Origin: Agelaius tricolor
Lineage: Eukaryota > Chordata > Aves > Passeriformes > Icteridae
DNA length: 64,000 nt
NCBI GenBank assembly: GCA_023055355.1
Contig: JALJCS010000024.1
Span: 6,339,501 to 6,403,500, forward strand
Reading direction: 5' to 3'
The notes under the pieces are model-generated. The model saw only the letters and a list, made by a program, of their open reading frames with translations, was not told the DNA's origin and searched no databases. Below are positions 39,539 through 52,079 of the stretch, piece by piece. The position numbers were made by a program, and so were the translations under genes. Within the stretch, counting starts at the first letter, position 1; every line of letters begins with the position of its first letter.

Positions 39539-42500
39539 CTGGATTATCTAAAAAATCTTTAGACAAATATGGGGCTCTAAGAACCCTAAACTGGTATAGC
39601 TCATTATTTAGACAAAGAACAAAACTAAAAGAGCTCTGCTTGGGGTAAAGGGAGCTGTGTAACCCTGTGGCTGCATCTTGTAACTCTATGTCTGCTAATG
39701 GGGACAGGAGGAAAGCTAAAGCTCTTCCTGTTTCCTTAGTAGAAATCCACCTGGATAAGCATGATTATTTAATTATTCCTTAATCACCTAACAAACACAC
39801 AGGTGACATCTCTTGATTAATAATGACTCTGTTCAAGCTTGTTGATAATATTTTCATAAAATTAATATAGAAGGACAAATACTCCTATCTGTTTAAAAAC
39901 CATTCAGCTGCAGATGTGGTGTTCACTTCCCAGAAATCTATTTAACTTATCCCTGATTAACTGGTCTTTCCTCTTGCCATTTGAGTAGGCAGCCCAACTG
40001 AATTCCATATCTGCTATACCATACAGTTATATGAATTAACCTGAAAAAATACTATTTTGTGAAGGATTAATCTTTAATCTATTTAATACAAAGAAGGTAT
40101 TTGAAACAAAGTCATATGAAATGGATATGGGCAGGTGTGTATATATTTAGTCAGCCTACCACCAAGCCTTTGTGCATACCTGACCTTATCTTTTCCAAAC
40201 AGACCCAGTTATCTTTTTGTACGATTCAGCCCATGGGGACTTATTTTGATTAATTTCAGGAATATTCAAAATACCTCTGTCTATTTCCTGTGTTCTTCAG
40301 AACTCAGCAGGGCATCAGCAGATAGAGCTATTGTCAGGAAGTATCCTGAATTGCCAAGAGGCTGGAAAAACAAGAGTCCTTATTTTGTCACAATTCCTAC
40401 CAGACCAACTGCCAGTATGCAACAGTTTGGCTCACCTGGCCATCACTGGATATAATCAGCTCTGTGAGCCCTCTGCTTTGCAGGTGGTAAAGAAATAAAA
40501 TTCCACACTTCCTGCAGGAAGACATTCTGTGAACAAACCAAATCTTCCTACACTGTTGTCTTTTTATACAAGTATGGCTGAACTTATTAAAAAAAAAAAA
40601 TCACCCAAAAACAAAACAAAAAGCCTTTTCTTCTTTCATCATGCTAATTTCAAGTAATTCTGTGCTTTGTTTCTCTCTAGGCTTTTTCTTAAGTAATTTC
40701 CAAAACCAGCATGTCAGTCTCTAACAAAACAGTTCAGAACAGATATCACCATGATACCACAGAAATACCAGCTGAGGAGAGATGGACTTTCATGTTCAGA
40801 ACATTTCATAAACAGTTCCCAAGGTTATTTGAAATGTTCAAGTTCCTCTCATTGTGGCATGGATAGTATAAGCTAAAGACCTTTCCATGTCTTAAAAGCA
40901 TCAGCCAACCAAGCTTACACTATAAAAATGGAAATAAATGTTTTTCAAAATGATTGGTGGTAATGAATTTATAAATCCCTTGGAATATTTACAGGATAAT
41001 TACACACTTCTTTATTTTAGATATAAACTGCTATGGCTACAAAGACATAATGAGATATATCCTCTTCTCTGGAGCCAATTTTTTAAACTCTCTGAAAGCC
41101 ACACAGACTCAGGTGAACAATTATTATGTCCAGTACTTACTAGAAGGTAAATTCAATACCTGGAAGAAGCACAGGTATTCATGCTGCTCTCCATCACCAC
41201 ACAAAAGAAAGCACTAATAGCATGAATATGAGGGAGCAGATGACAGATGAGAGAGAAGGGAGTATTTTGTGGTTTGGATCTTACAAAACTCAGATCTCAA
41301 TGTGAAACAGGAGCAACTAGACCACTATCAAATTCTCCAGCCTTCTTTCAAACACTGCCATGAGTGTAAGCTTTGCACACAACTACCACAAACCATCCTT
41401 TCATTGGTATAATCAGAGCAAATATCACCCTTAAAGAGTATGCACTAACTACCTTGTTACTTTAATTCACTATCAGTAGTTAATGTGCATAGGTTAAATT
41501 ACAGTTCAGAGCTAGACATTGATACTTTAAAGAGGCTGCCCATTTTCATACTGGAATGGCAGCAGGTATCAGATTATTATAGCTTTTAATACACAACACA
41601 TCTGTATACTGAACAGTATTAGACCTACTCCTCTGCTATATAGTAACATGTAAGTATTACTATATAGAGATTATTTAAATTTCTCTACTCTCCTATTCTT
41701 TTAACTTTTAGAATTTAAGGAAAACTCACTGCAAACAGGCAAACTTTTTGTGTGTTCTCTGATTTCCATAGTGAAAACGAGTTAGAGTACAACTGCTTAA
41801 CAATGTTATCTATTAAAGGCATTTTTCTGAGGCATAGACCAACTTGGGTATCATTACACTGGATCTACAGAAAATCTATAGCACAGAAAATACCCAGGTA
41901 ATTTATCACAGCATGGGAAAGTTTGTGCACAGGGACAATTATCTTTCTACTCTCACACAATTAAACACTCACCATTTATAGCAGTAATAAATTCATGCTT
42001 GCAAGTAGATCATACTGTAACCAACTTACTAAATATCTTTGTTAATTTCTCCCCTTCTCAAATAGCAAATATCATCTAAAGAAAATGTATATTTACCATG
42101 AGAAGATAGCAGTAAATCAATAAAAACAATCTAGAAATATTATTAAATCTCAGAGAAGTAATGTGGTCAAGAGAATGTTCTTTGTTTCATATGCTAGTAT
42201 TATCCCTAGAGACTATAATTCCCCTGGGTATTCCCTTTCCTAAATTTCTGGATATAGGAATATTGGACTTTCACTTCAATCCATTTGCAACAAATCTTCT
42301 TACAGGGTCTTTTCCTCTGAACCTCTTGGTTTACGAGGATATAAAGTCTACATGTTTTACCATCTTAGTTCATAGTTATAATTTAGAAAGGGCAAAATGG
42401 TCTCATAAATCTGCTAGGCCATTTATGACAGACACATCAGTGTTCTATTTCAGGCTTGAGAACATAAAACATAGAACATAAATATACTTTCCAGATATTA

Positions 42501-43688
42501 GGAATATCTGCAGCAAATAATGGATCACAGTGACAACATCTTCAAGCTTAAATTGACTAAGCTTGTTCAGAGCCATAAATAACAGAGTTGCATTTGTATG
42601 GCCAGGCTGCCCTCAGGACCCCTAATAGAGGGCAGTACTGTGCTCTGCTGGATGCAGCTGAGCTTGTCACTACTGGGGATCTCCAGTTGTCAGAGACAAA
42701 TTCTAAAGAAACAAAGAAAGGACTTACCCAAATATTTTAAGTATGAATGAATGCTCCAATCATAGGAACTCTGAAGCAGTACTATCCTAATTTAAAAAAG
42801 CACTCAAGCAGTAAAGTAGGCAGAAGTCAGATAGGATGAAACCCCTACATGAAATACATCATACTATGATGTGTTTAAGTGCTTAGCTAAATCAAGATAC
42901 TTCTCCTGGTTTTTGACACAACGTTGCCAATATGAGTATATACTATGATGGAGGAACAACAACCTACTGAGAAGGGTGACAAAAGAACAGTTTGAAAGAG
43001 ACAGCTAATCATTACACCAGGAATTACTAAATTTTGCAAAGTGCAGATTAGCTAAAAGACTAAATTTATTTTTCAGCATCTATTTTTGAAAGTGGTTTTA
43101 AGATATGCACATCAACAGCATTTTAAATACAATTATTTATTTTTCATTTATTTTGTAAAAGCTAAAGAAGTGAGAGAAAGTTCACACTGAGGCTTGTTGT
43201 CATCAGGATGTCTAATGGTAGTTAGGTCTCTTGGCTGGTCAGACAGCTGCCAGGACAGCTCTCATCACCTTCAGCACTGGGATGATGATTTGGATGGAAA
43301 AGGATTATGACTGTCATAAGGCATCAAGGCAACATAACACAAGGTGAACTTGCAGGTAGCTAGAATCCATTATATCATGAATTTTTAAAAGTTTAGGCAA
43401 GCCTTGAAACTTTGCCAAGTGTTCAGTGTGTCATTAACGTAATGCACTCTTGGTGTTGTTGTAATAGCAGGTGTTGACCTGTCTTTAAGGCTTTTTCTTT
43501 GTAGGACATAAGAGAGGACTCACTGTAAAATAATTTGGTAATGCCTTACAATCATCATCACAGCAAACAGGGGGAAGAGCACTAAGCATATACAAGAGAG
43601 CATCAAAATCTCTATCACCTTAGTTTTAGCTGGGGTAACTATGTTAGATGACCAGAAAATGTATTGGCTGTACAAGGCAGAGATGAGC

Positions 43689-43785
43689 AAGCTGGTCTAG
43701 TGGAAGATGTCCCTGCCCATAGCAAGGGGATGGACTAGATAATCTTTAAAGGCCTCATCCAACACAAACCATTCTGTGGTTCTGT
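43689..43785 (+). mobile_element. CR1 3' tail
   Basis: About 97 bases of CR1 terminus: 'ctggtctagtggaagatgtc', 'cctgcccatagcaagggg', 'aacacaaaccattctgtggt'. It is strongly truncated. Confidence 0.88.
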
Positions 43786-45987
43786 AGAAGTTAACTGCAG
43801 CTTCTGATAGTTTTAGCTGAATAGCCACTTCAAGACAGTTCTGCCAAAGGGAATACACAATACTTCAAAAACACTCTACAGCAAGCAGTGTCTCCAGCAA
43901 ACAGCTGAGCCCAGAGCAGGGAGGCACAGAATGCTGGAGCTGAGTTACTCCTGAAATGAGCTGTCTCTGCAAGCTCACCAGAGCAGCACAAGACCCCAGC
44001 CCAGCCTGGCAGGAGCCTTGCCTCTCACTGGGGTTGGTTTGGGTACTGTGTTGCACATGAGTGAATTTTAGCTTGGCAGTTAATACCTCTACTCAGCCCT
44101 TTACTACCATGTACAGACACAGCCTGGGCTGACACACACACACCTCTACCTGCTCTGCTGACCAGGGTAAAGATTCCGTATGAATGATGCTCAGCAGAAA
44201 CATGGATCCAACAGGGTTCCAAGAAAAATGCATCTCTAAGGCACCAGAGATAGGCTGAGTCACAGCATAGAATACCAAAGCAAATTGTGAAAGGAAAGCC
44301 TTTATACATAAGAGATCTTAATTTAATCAGGAACTCATAGAGTTCACCTCTTTGCAGAAACTGCCCACCCATGTGTATTTCCTGCCAAATGCTATAAAAA
44401 GCCTGTGAAAGTTTTTTAAAAGGTTGGATTTCATTTGAAGGCAGCTGAAAGGCAGCTAAGGACCAGAGTCATGTTTCAGTGAAGAAGCTATGAAGTTTAG
44501 AAAAAATAAGTGAATAAACTGATGCAAAACTTGGCTGGACTCTGGAGTGTGGCTCAGATTTCTATCCAATAATGTATTCTTCTCTATTTATGATTTAATA
44601 TTTATCAGACTAAGGATTTTTTGGATACAGAAAACCTGCTAAAAGATACCACCTGACATGCATTCCGAAGCTGATATGCTACTAGATACTAACATTAACC
44701 TAATTTTTTGTCCTTGGAGAGGGAGCTTCAGAAACTAATCCATTCTTTATAGATCTGGTAGAGAAAAAAACCTTCTTTTGTAAAGGTTTTTCCAATTGTA
44801 TCAGGAAAGACAAATAGTAACAACATGCAATTCCTTCAAACAGAATGAAACTTTTGCTATGGCCATTGGTGTATCAGTTGCACAGATTTTAAAGGATTAA
44901 GACCCAGAGAAAACCAGATGACCAAGAAGAGATAAAAGATTTGTTGTTTATTTTGTTCTTCTCATAACTGATTCTAATACCAGTCAGTAGAATCAACTAC
45001 AATAAAGTCAATTGACTAATTTTTGGCCCTAAAGATTTTATTTATCAATAGCAGACTATGAAAGATGAATAGATATCTGGAATGAGAAAGCATTTGTGAA
45101 GCCTGTAATTTTATATCTTCTCTTTGGTGCCAAAGAAATTAAGGACAACATTCAAAAATCCAAGCTGAGTTCAGTAGGAACTGACCCAACAGGAGGAATT
45201 CAATTTGTCAGAACAAATACAGATGCCCACGTTTAAGCTGGCCACCCCAGACCTACTTTGTTCTCAATGGTGAGAACTCAACACTTTTATTGTGCAACTG
45301 ATCTTATTACATAGGGCATATCAGCAGTCTGCCAAATGAATCTCTCCAAGTATGTGACAGATGTCCAAGGTTAGATGAGATTAAACACGCCCTTCGTGTT
45401 TCTGTGATTCATAAGTCATCTAACAGATTCAATAGGAAGTTTCTTCCAAGCATTAGCTTTACTGAAGCTTGAGAGTAGAGTCAGCAGAATCATTATGTAA
45501 TGATTTTGTAGGCACACCATGACAATTCTGTCTGATAAAAATATTTGCCTGTAATTCTTCATTAAATTTAAAGTTACCGTGTAGCAACTGCAAGAGGTTG
45601 ACGGCTGCCAAGAGCCGTGAGATTGCTGAATAGAATGGTATTCTGGAGCTGTGCCCAGAGCTGAGACAAAATTTGACTCATCTTCATGCATACATTTCCA
45701 ATAAATCATCAAACTAAAATAAGGATTTACCTCCATCATGAGGTTCCAGTGATAGCGTGTTAGAGCTAAGAATTGATTACAGTATCAAGAGAAGCTTCTA
45801 AGAAACTTTAAAAGAAAGGTGATATTTCCATAGATATATTTGATGGAATGTTTGTGGTCTGGAGTTTTGTTCTCCCAGAATGCACGTGTCTCAAGCACTG
45901 ATTCAGTTGTTGGCAGCAGAATAAATAAAATATGAGCTCCATTTTGTTTCATTGTACAAATTCAGAGCATATTAACAAATATGCCCC

Positions 45988-46139
45988 AGCCCTGGGCGCA
46001 TTCAAGGCCACTTTGAATGGGGCTTGGAGCAACCTGGGGCAGAGGAAGGTGTCCCTGCCTGTGGAAGGGGAACTGGAAACTGGTGGTCTTTAAGGTCCCT
46101 TCCAACCCAAAGCATTCTAGGATTCTAAGATTCTGTGAA
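45988..46139 (+). mobile_element. CR1 LINE 3' end
   Basis: The plus-strand tail has 'ggggcttggagcaacctggg', 'gaaggtgtccctgcctgtgg', 'ctttaaggtcccttccaacc' and three terminal 'attct' octamers, so the native 3' terminus is preserved. Confidence 0.93.
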
Positions 46140-47191
46140 CTACGGAAGTGTGTAGGAAATACCATATTTGGGAAGACTATGCCTGCAAAAATTTAGAAAC
46201 TGTAGGATGAGAACTGAGCTCAATCAATCATAGGTATTTTTGCTTGCATTTTCAGCTAACAATCATCCAACTAAAATGGAGATGAAAAGATAAAAGAGAG
46301 AGGGAGACAAAGAAAATAAGTAAATTGCAAAATATTTATCTGAACTTCATTTTGTTCAAACAGCTTTATGTTACAGCATTTTACTCAATCTTTTTCTGAC
46401 CTATCTGTTGAAACCAAAAGTTTCTTGACATCTATCCTGGCACTTATTGAATGCTCATGCACTTTTGAGTGCAATGGAGTAGTAGTCTCAAGTGAGGATT
46501 TTAGGCATCACCACGATATAAACAACAATATAAAATACCTTCAACAGCTAAGTGACTAATATTCTATCTTTTTTGGTAGTTAATATTTTAATTGGCATAC
46601 TGAAGAGATCAGTAAACAATTATATAGATATGGAGATTTTTTAATCTACCTTTTTTTGAATGATTGGGGTAGCACTTTTTCCAAATCATTCCAGATTATG
46701 GAAGCACTAAACCCTATTAGTTCAAAAGAAATCCCATAAGCTCTAGTCTCTGTTTCTTAAGTACATATAATTTGATTCCAATACTTCTATTGGATATCTA
46801 AATAAATTTCAAAAATGCTTGTACATCTACTGAGAAAAGCTGTTCTGTTTTTTCAGATGGATAACCTCTCTAAGTGCTGCTCTGGATTTTTTAAAAGAAT
46901 TGGTTAAAAATGATAAAAGGAGGAAGTTATCAGCAACCACTCTTCACAATATTTCATTTCATCAGCTTTAGCCACAAGGCTCATACTGGCCAGTCAGATT
47001 GCAACATTTTGATATGTAGAGAACAGAAGGCTCAAAAAGACAGAAGGGAATTCATAGTATTAAAATAGTATGAACAATAGATATTGTAACAAAATACTGT
47101 CTTTTGTTATCTTTATGCAGTAATACAATAGCTTAGGTTATTCTTAATATTTTGTCTAATTACTATTAAAATATGCAACATTTAATCTTAC

Positions 47192-47306
47192 CACTGAGAA
47201 GCCAGTGTAGTAAAGATATCAGTGATTTCAGGTTCTTGGAACAGTTTCAGAAGTTCTGGTTCAGATGATAAGTCAGCAAGGATCCTTAACTCAATATGGG
47301 AAAAGT
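47192..47306 (-). CDS. POLN: POLN exon: motif A
   Basis: This 115-base exon completes the motif A Asp (residue 46) and encodes residues 47-83, beginning [20 protein letters not shown]. The last two bases (TG) complete Trp84 with the next exon. The acceptor is GTTTTCTAG and the donor is GTAAGA. Motif A binds catalytic metal through Asp46, and Glu51 aligns with Pol I E710, the steric gate. Two positions depart from the usual family sequence. His49 sits where Pol I has Q708, and Asp57 replaces the His of the AHLS block. Each could arise by one base change. The exon is otherwise intact, 422 bases from its upstream neighbour. Confidence 0.95.
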
Positions 47307-47728
47307 CTAGAAAACAGTGTTAAAATGTATCTATTGCTCTAAAATAAAAACATACCTGCATTTTAACCAGACTATCACAAATTAAAATGTAAGCCTGGAG
47401 TAGTCAATCTTTTCTTCATTCTCAAAAAAGGCAAACGCCTGTAAGAAGCTCATCCTGAAGATTCCATATTCCAGCTATGGATCACAAAGTGTCTCAATCC
47501 TTCATTATCTTCATATGTCAATTAATCTTATTAGCTGTTTCTACTCACAAGGCTAAAACATCATCCACTTCCAAAACATAATAAGGAACACACATCACAT
47601 AACAAAATTAATTGTTACTCAGGGATTTGACAGCCTTGTAAAATATGTCATCCAAAGGAGAGGGGAAAAAGACATGAGAGAACTGTGACTATTAATATGT
47701 ATGAGAATAATAATTCACTCTCTCTTAC
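47307..47728. other. POLN: POLN intron, 422 bp
   Basis: This short AT-rich intron splits the motif A Asp codon. No repeat or other feature was seen. It is the smallest intron here. Confidence 0.9.
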
Positions 47729-47806
47729 CTGCTGCTAAAAATGTACATCCTTTTTTTGAAACAAACAGAGTTCTTGGGGAAATAGTTATTATGTCCTCTT
47801 CTTTTC
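47729..47806 (-). CDS. POLN: POLN exon: palm strand leading into motif A
   Basis: This 78-base exon encodes fragment residues 20-45: a split Gly, then KEEDIITISPR, TLFVSKKG and CTFLAA. It ends with the first base of the catalytic motif A Asp codon. The acceptor is CTCTCTAG before GA and the donor is GTAAGA, with phase 1 on both sides. The segment matches the POLN-specific stretch that enters the palm beta-strand. The metal-binding Asp codon itself is split between this exon and the next (G|AC), so both must splice together to make an active site. Confidence 0.93.
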
Positions 47807-49296
47807 CTAGAGAGGAGATACACATTTAAATCCCAAACTCCAGTTCAAAAGTATTGTGCTGCAAACCATAGAAGGTTTTATACCAAATACACAGCTGACA
47901 CCACAGAAATGGCAGTGTAAGCAAACTAGCAGAGCACCAACTGCCAGCACCACAATTATTTCACTATATCAGTCATGTACAACTTTACCTCCACCATTCT
48001 TTGCAGCACTGCTTACTTCCTTTCTCAAATCCAAAACCTTTCCTAAACACAAGCTATCAAATATATACAATAACTAAAATTATTCACAGATCACTTAATA
48101 AAGGATACGCTCATAAAGAATGATCTAGAAAAATAAGTAAAAATATGTATTTTTGTATCTTTGAACATGCTGCAGCAATGTGTTAATAACCAAATTCTGA
48201 GATGGTAGGGGAATATAATATTGAGAACATACAGCTGTCATAGGCATCCAAACTGTAATAACAGAAATCCCCAATAATATGATCAAACACTACCACAAGG
48301 TACTAGAAACTGAGTGCATCCAGGGAATATCACTTGACATAGTGTAGGGAGGGATAGTGGTTTGAAATGTGACAGAATCTGGTCAGCATAAAAGTGAAGA
48401 AAATAGAAAAAATGCGTCTTGATACAGGAAAAAATTAGAAATACATTTTTGAGATGCATATAAGATGATTAACAAAGTCTCCAGAAAGTTTCATGTGCTA
48501 CAGTTATGTCCAGCACCTCAGGTTTATGCTGCCCCTGCTGACACAATTTTTAATAGCAACTTTTAAAAAATACTTATAAAAATGACTCATGTAGATAAAA
48601 TAAAACTGCTGTCAAAATTTTACATTATCTTCCCTAGCCTCCTGTTTAATGACCTGTATTATTTCCAACACAGGGAGTGAATAGCTGTGAAAAGGCAAAG
48701 CTTGCCCTTAGCAGAGAAACACTGAGCAGCACTGGCCAGCTGTGGCTGCAGGCATTCCAGGAGGAGAATGTGTGTTCCAAAACCTTTCTTATATTGGAGT
48801 CTGCTACTGTGGGCTTCTCTCTTTATCACTTGGCTCAGGCTTTTCTAGACTTCACTTTGATTCTCTCTGAACCATCTGCCTTAAATCATCTGCCTTAACA
48901 CATCTGTTATCAAAAACAACACATCTGACTAACTACTGGTGTTTAGTTGTGAGTATGATTAAAATGGCCCAGCTTAAACATTGACTCAGGCAAAGCCTTA
49001 TGAGCTAAACACATAAAATCATCCCTAGGATATTTAAAATATATAATTTCATTTGGAAAAAGTGAGGGAAGCAAAATAAATCTAAAAGCTTGTAACTATT
49101 TAACTCAGTGCTAAAACAATAAATATTTTTTTCAGGAACCACCAGAAAAAGTAATTGGTTTAAATGTTAATTTATAACAAAGCATTGATCATCTGATATT
49201 TAATGCTGGACCTATCAGCTTGCTTCAAAATGTAATACCACACAGTAAAATAATTAGATAAAACTGTCTTTTCACCTTAATAAAAACACAGTTTAC
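47807..49296. other. POLN: POLN intron, 1.5 kb
   Basis: Unique AT-rich sequence; no gene or repeat recognised. Confidence 0.85.
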
Positions 49297-49354
49297 CTTT
49301 TATGTACTGTTTCTTTGCAATTGTAACTGGATGTTTAGAGATACCCTGAATGTT
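49297..49354 (-). CDS. POLN: POLN exon: start of palm, before motif A
   Basis: This 58-base exon encodes fragment residues 1-19 (NIQGISKHPVTIAKKQYIK) plus the first base of a Gly codon. On the minus strand the acceptor reads TTTGTAG before AAC and the donor is GTAAAC. It starts in phase 0 and ends in phase 1, matching the next exon. The NIQGISKHP stretch follows the TGRLSAKHP motif of A-family polymerases. The exon carrying that motif is not seen up to 64000, so the preceding intron exceeds 14.6 kb. The call rests on family resemblance and frame continuity with the next exon. Confidence 0.9.
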
Positions 49355-52079
49355 CTACAAACAGGAAGAATAAAAATGCTTAGTAAGTAAAAATTCATTA
49401 AAATATGTTTAGGAACAGTTTATTACCAGCATTAGTGGTACTAGTGCCAACAACTTTTCCCCATATAATAAGAAAGATTAACCACTTTGCCTTCCAAGGA
49501 ATCTTCACACTCTGCATCTGTATACACTTTTGAATATTTACTCTTCCATGAAAATTGGAAGGTTCTAAGAACAATTACTCACTTGTGGCCATTTCAAAGC
49601 CTAATCTCTGGATGCACCATAGAAGATAATTAGCAATCCAATAAAAAAGAATTTTCTTCTTGTTTTAACCTGTGTCTTTTAGTTATATTGCATTACTTCT
49701 GAGAAAAGAACACATGTGAATCTTGCCTGCAGGCTAAAGGAGCTGAATACTCTTCAGCCTCTAAGATTTTTTCTGGTATCTATTTCTACTTTTTTTAAAT
49801 GCATGATAAATAAGGAGCCATTTATTGTCTACATCACATCAGTACAGGTTAAAAACTAGAGCTAATTTTATCAACCAACATGCAGGTCTAGGATCAGCAG
49901 CAGATTTTTTTTCAAGATCTGGGTTCATACACCTCCAGTAAAGCATCAAAGATGCACACAACAACTCCTTGCTGTTATTTTGTGCCCTTATGCCTCTTTA
50001 TCTAGAAAAGCAACACATGACAAGAGAATGTGTATCAAGCTCTGATTTTGTCATTCCATGTAATTAATTTGCAAGTGGTTCAGGAATTAGAGGAACATAT
50101 TAATATTATGTAACACTGAAAGTTCAGAGAGTGGGAATAGTGCTATATAATTTCCAAATCAGAATGATCATTTTCTATGCAATTTTCAACTCAAAATTGT
50201 TATTTTAAACTTAAGAGGGATGTAATCAGACAGCAAAAGCTATTGAAATCTAAAGCAGAAGCAAAAGAACAAAACCCCCAAACCACAACAGTGCCATTCC
50301 TAGCATTAGTAGCACCCTTAAAGATGTACAATTAAATGTATTCAAGTTGAACACCTGCCACAGCACCCTACAGAGAGAGATAGGAAAATACCACACAAAA
50401 TACAGAATATTTTCACAGCATGGGTAAAAACTAGCAACACTGCTCTCAGTCCATCAATGTTCAGAAGAAACACTTGCCAACTGGATTTTTTTATTTTTTA
50501 GTTTCTAGAAACATTTAAAAATACAGTTGTGTCAATGCTTATGGTAATGCATATTTTAAAACCATTTTTTGAAGCAAGCAGTTATTTAATCTGTACACAA
50601 AACTAACACTCCCATTGTCAGCTATTGATTTCCAGTAATGAGAAGCTGGGGAGAACCATTCCTATGAATAATATGCAGTCCAAGTGGCCATGGAATCTAG
50701 TAGATCCTCAGAAATTTAGAAAATTTAGTCCTTTACTATGCACCTGGGCATGAATGAATGTGGGAGCCTAATTTTACACACATTAAAATATATTTTAACT
50801 CTGATTTATAGAACCATTCTAACAGAGGACGGAGAGGGGCTTTTCATTTGACTCTACACTGGTATTGTGACATGTACTTAATCAGGTAATTCCCAGCACA
50901 GGTTAAAATTGTTTCTAGTTACTCTCACTGATATTTTTCCTTGTCTCATTAGCTTCAAAATCGTGAACAAAGTGAATTAAAAAAAAAAGTATTTCAAAAT
51001 CTATCAACATTGTAAAAATCAATCAATACATTGCTATCTTATTTACATTGAGGGCATATGAACAAAGTCTACCTTAAACTCAGTTTTAAAAGTGTTATTA
51101 ATAATTCTGGAAAACACCAGTAAGTAATTACAAGTGCAACATGTCTTTTCACTTGTAGATTAGTTAACACCTCATAATTTGACTAGATCTTTGGAAAAGA
51201 GGTAACTCAAGAAACATGAGAGTTGTAATGTTCATCCTTAAGCTATTGGAATAGTTTAGCACATCCCTCTCATCTAATTTTAGATTAATTAATTTTAGGC
51301 AAGTTGCTGGTTTAAACAGGCTGTGTAAAATCCCTCTACAGACAGGGATTCTACCTCTACTGGCTGTTGAGGGTAGAATCTACAGCCAGGACAGGAATCT
51401 CCAGGTGGATAGTTCAACCTATCTGTATAAGACAAATACTGACAAGTTGTTCTAAGGTTCCCCTGAAGGTGAGGTATTCTAATATTTAGATCAAATTTTA
51501 TTAAATTCATTTAATCCAGATATTTAAAGGAATAGAGAAATAAGGAGACAATCTCACAAGAGTCTTCTAAATATCAAGATTTCCTCTGCTTGAGTCAGGT
51601 GACTCTTTTCCTGTATCAAAAGTGGAAAATTAATGTGGCTTGGGCACATGACCACCACCACTTTGGGCTACATAATATAACCTGTAGTTTTGTTTTTATG
51701 TGTACATTTCAAGTCTTTCTGCAAAAACTTCACAGATCATCCAATCTGAGATGTGAATGTTATGCCCTATTGTTAAAAAAGGGTATCCACATCTTGTTAG
51801 AACATACAAAGAAACAAAATTGCCCTCTCTGAAAAATCATGTTTCAACAGACAAGAAGGAATGCTTGAAAAGGTGTGGTGGAAAAGATGGTTGTGAAAGT
51901 TAACTATTATAATACCTCTCTTTACTGTTTCTGAGTAAGGGTTAAAAAAAAAAAAGATTAAGCTATTCTAGTACATAATTAACAAGAAAGTCCTAGCATT
52001 ATTTTTAAAAAAAATTAAAAACATATAAAAACAACACTGTAATCCAAAATTAGCTTTCAACTGATAGAAGGATAGATGA

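Larger units (their letters stand above)
29734..47191. other. POLN: POLN intron, 17.5 kb
   Basis: This is the largest intron in the window, between motif A and the O-helix. It has three short CR1 tails, an AT microsatellite and a 16-base duplication, and is otherwise unique AT-rich sequence. Open frames such as 31227-31475 (82 codons), 30092-30313 (minus, 73 codons), 38444-38764 (minus) and 42161-42481 show no domain I recognise and no splice-flanked exon pattern. Confidence 0.8.
7348..49354 (-). other. POLN: POLN gene body, internal part (eight exons)
   Basis: Eight minus-strand exons join into one open frame of about 241 codons that reads as the catalytic core of DNA polymerase nu. This is a nuclear A-family (Pol I-like) polymerase linked to DNA damage tolerance and cross-link or recombination repair. 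In fragment numbering, motif A Asp is residue 46, the O-helix spans about 97-110 (R97, K101, Y105, Y109), the finger helix has R184, N188 and Q192, and motif C is H225-D226-E227. I prefer POLN to POLQ because the stretches [22 protein letters not shown] and QGSAADLCK match POLN as I know it, whereas POLQ has a different O-helix (ICYGIIYGMG). The start codon, the N-terminal half and the C-terminus are not in the window. Every junction has GT/AG ends and matching phases, so this is a functional-looking gene and not a processed pseudogene. Confidence 0.95.

Noticed and set aside
47192..47306. POLQ (polymerase theta) as the identity of the gene
   Set aside because: The O-helix, the KERLA stretch, the MGRKRPL loop and the QGSAADLCK segment agree with POLN and differ from the theta polymerase motifs I know.
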